Source: CBDCWO01 sp965223405 (lineage in GTDB: Bacteria; Bacteroidota; Bacteroidia; Chitinophagales; Saprospiraceae). From it: a stretch of DNA of 64,000 bases. Shown here piece by piece: positions 63,333 through 64,000 of this stretch. Within the stretch, counting starts at the first letter, position 1. Each line of letters begins with the position of its first letter. The notes below the pieces were generated by a model. That model was not told where the DNA came from. It did no database searches and saw only the letters and a program-made list of their open reading frames with translations. The DNA lies in NCBI GenBank assembly GCA_965223405.1, contig CBDCWO010000006.1, forward strand, positions 3,782,001 through 3,846,000. The letters run 5' to 3'. The position numbers were made by a program, and so were the translations under genes.

Positions 63333-64000
63333 TTAATTTGAAGTGGGTTGAGGCTTTCTTGCTACAACAAATATGGAGGTTGCCTTGAATGGAATTTTGG
63401 TTCTGTCCGTTTTGAAAATATTATTAATTACCAAATTCTTTAGTTTTCCATTAGGTAATACATCCATTGGTGCCATAACATATTTGCAGTCCAGAATTTC
63501 AAAACCATATTGTTCCAAAAGCTTTTTGATTCTTTTTCGGGTATATATTCGGGCATTTGCAAATCTTTCATGAACAGGTTTGGGAAGCCAAGAAAAAAAG
63601 GGCACTCTGTTCCAGGGAAGTAAGGGTAATTTTGCACCATGAGTTTCGAAGATCCACCACTTGTTAGGGACGGTAATGGCTAATAACCCTCCTTCTTTTA
63701 GTGCATCAAAATAAAACTGAACCCCGGATTCATCTGATAAATGTTCAATAACCTCAAAACTAATGACACGATCATACTTTTCAGTTGCTTGGTTTTTAAC
63801 TACATCCAGGACTTTATAGTCACAGTTATTAACACCCTTTTCTTGTTTATAATTGTTAAAATCGACCAAATGCTCATCTGTTATTTCTATTCCGGTACAC
63901 CGCTTCATGTTATTCGATAACAAAAATATGGAAGCACCATTTCCGCACCCAATATCCAAAAGTGTATATTCTAACCCAATAAAATTATCAATTCCTTCAA
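63333..64000 (-). CDS. SAM-dependent methyltransferase (partial, runs off the right edge)
   Basis: A class I methyltransferase whose frame stays open to the end of the window; the upstream peptide (EGIDNFIGLEYTLLDIGCGN) is coherent, so the start lies beyond base 64000. Motifs are LLDIGCGNGASIFLLS (motif I), CTGIEITDEHL (acidic loop), ISFEVIEHLSDESG (motif post II) and LLAITVPNKWWIFETHG. The C-terminus IPFKATSIFVVARK is typical. It resembles the decayed copy at 51323-52037, and may modify sugars of the polysaccharide. Confidence 0.88.
   Translation of the reverse strand, partial: EGIDNFIGLEYTLLDIGCGNGASIFLLSNNMKRCTGIEITDEHLVDFNNYKQEKGVNNCDYKVLDVVKNQATEKYDRVISFEVIEHLSDESGVQFYFDALKEGGLLAITVPNKWWIFETHGAKLPLLPWNRVPFFSWLPKPVHERFANARIYTRKRIKKLLEQYGFEILDCKYVMAPMDVLPNGKLKNLVINNIFKTDRTKIPFKATSIFVVARKPQPTSN

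Overview
The window looks like chromosomal DNA of a Bacteroidota bacterium, most likely a Saprospiraceae-type relative. Supporting signs are type IX secretion (T9SS) C-terminal sorting domains, an FG-GAP/ASPIC-UnbV lipoprotein, RHS proteins of the Bacteroidota type, a LytS/LytTR two-component pair, the near absence of Shine-Dalgarno sequences and promoters of the TTG-N19-TAnnTTTG type (the clearest lies upstream of parE). The genus is an inference. No tRNA, rRNA or CRISPR array was seen.

1-18.3 kb is mostly housekeeping and metabolism: a sugar dehydrogenase pair (GMC oxidoreductase end plus gluconate 2-dehydrogenase subunit 3-like protein), a fucose-dehydrogenase-like SDR, lnt and metG in tandem, a CvpA-like protein, a topoisomerase IV B subunit, an alpha/beta hydrolase, a large FG-GAP lipoprotein, an acyl-CoA oxidase-like enzyme and fabG.

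18.7-44.8 kb is a polymorphic-toxin region. A complete 2372-residue RHS protein (32002-39120, minus strand) has a HExxH metallopeptidase-like tip followed by a lipoprotein that is probably its immunity protein. Downstream lies about 9 kb of orphan toxin tips and immunity genes on the minus strand, interleaved with fragments of plus-strand genes, mainly 3' ends of small XRE regulators. Nearly every fragment keeps its 3' end and has lost its 5' end, and truncated minus and plus genes abut head to head. The 3' end and terminator of the 859-residue fibre-like gene at 19251 are repeated at 30763, next to the intact RHS operon. A 345-bp MITE-like element with terminal inverted repeats interrupts one orphan RHS core. 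Three tips carry HExxH motifs and all three are paired with predicted lipoproteins. The region reads as a record of successive RHS tip replacements. T9SS-sorted and fibre-like surface proteins flank it on both sides.

44.9-48.7 kb encodes a LytS-type sensor kinase and its LytTR response regulator, transcribed away from the surface-protein/RHS genes.

48.8-64 kb is cell-surface polysaccharide synthesis: a polytopic glycosyltransferase-like protein apparently split by a frameshift, a decayed methyltransferase, a SAM methyltransferase, a YfhO-family protein, two GT4-like glycosyltransferases, a likely 4-acetamido-fucose (Fuc4NAc) module (aminotransferase, NeuD-like acetyltransferase, GT56-like transferase), a Wzx-like flippase and a second methyltransferase that runs off the right edge.
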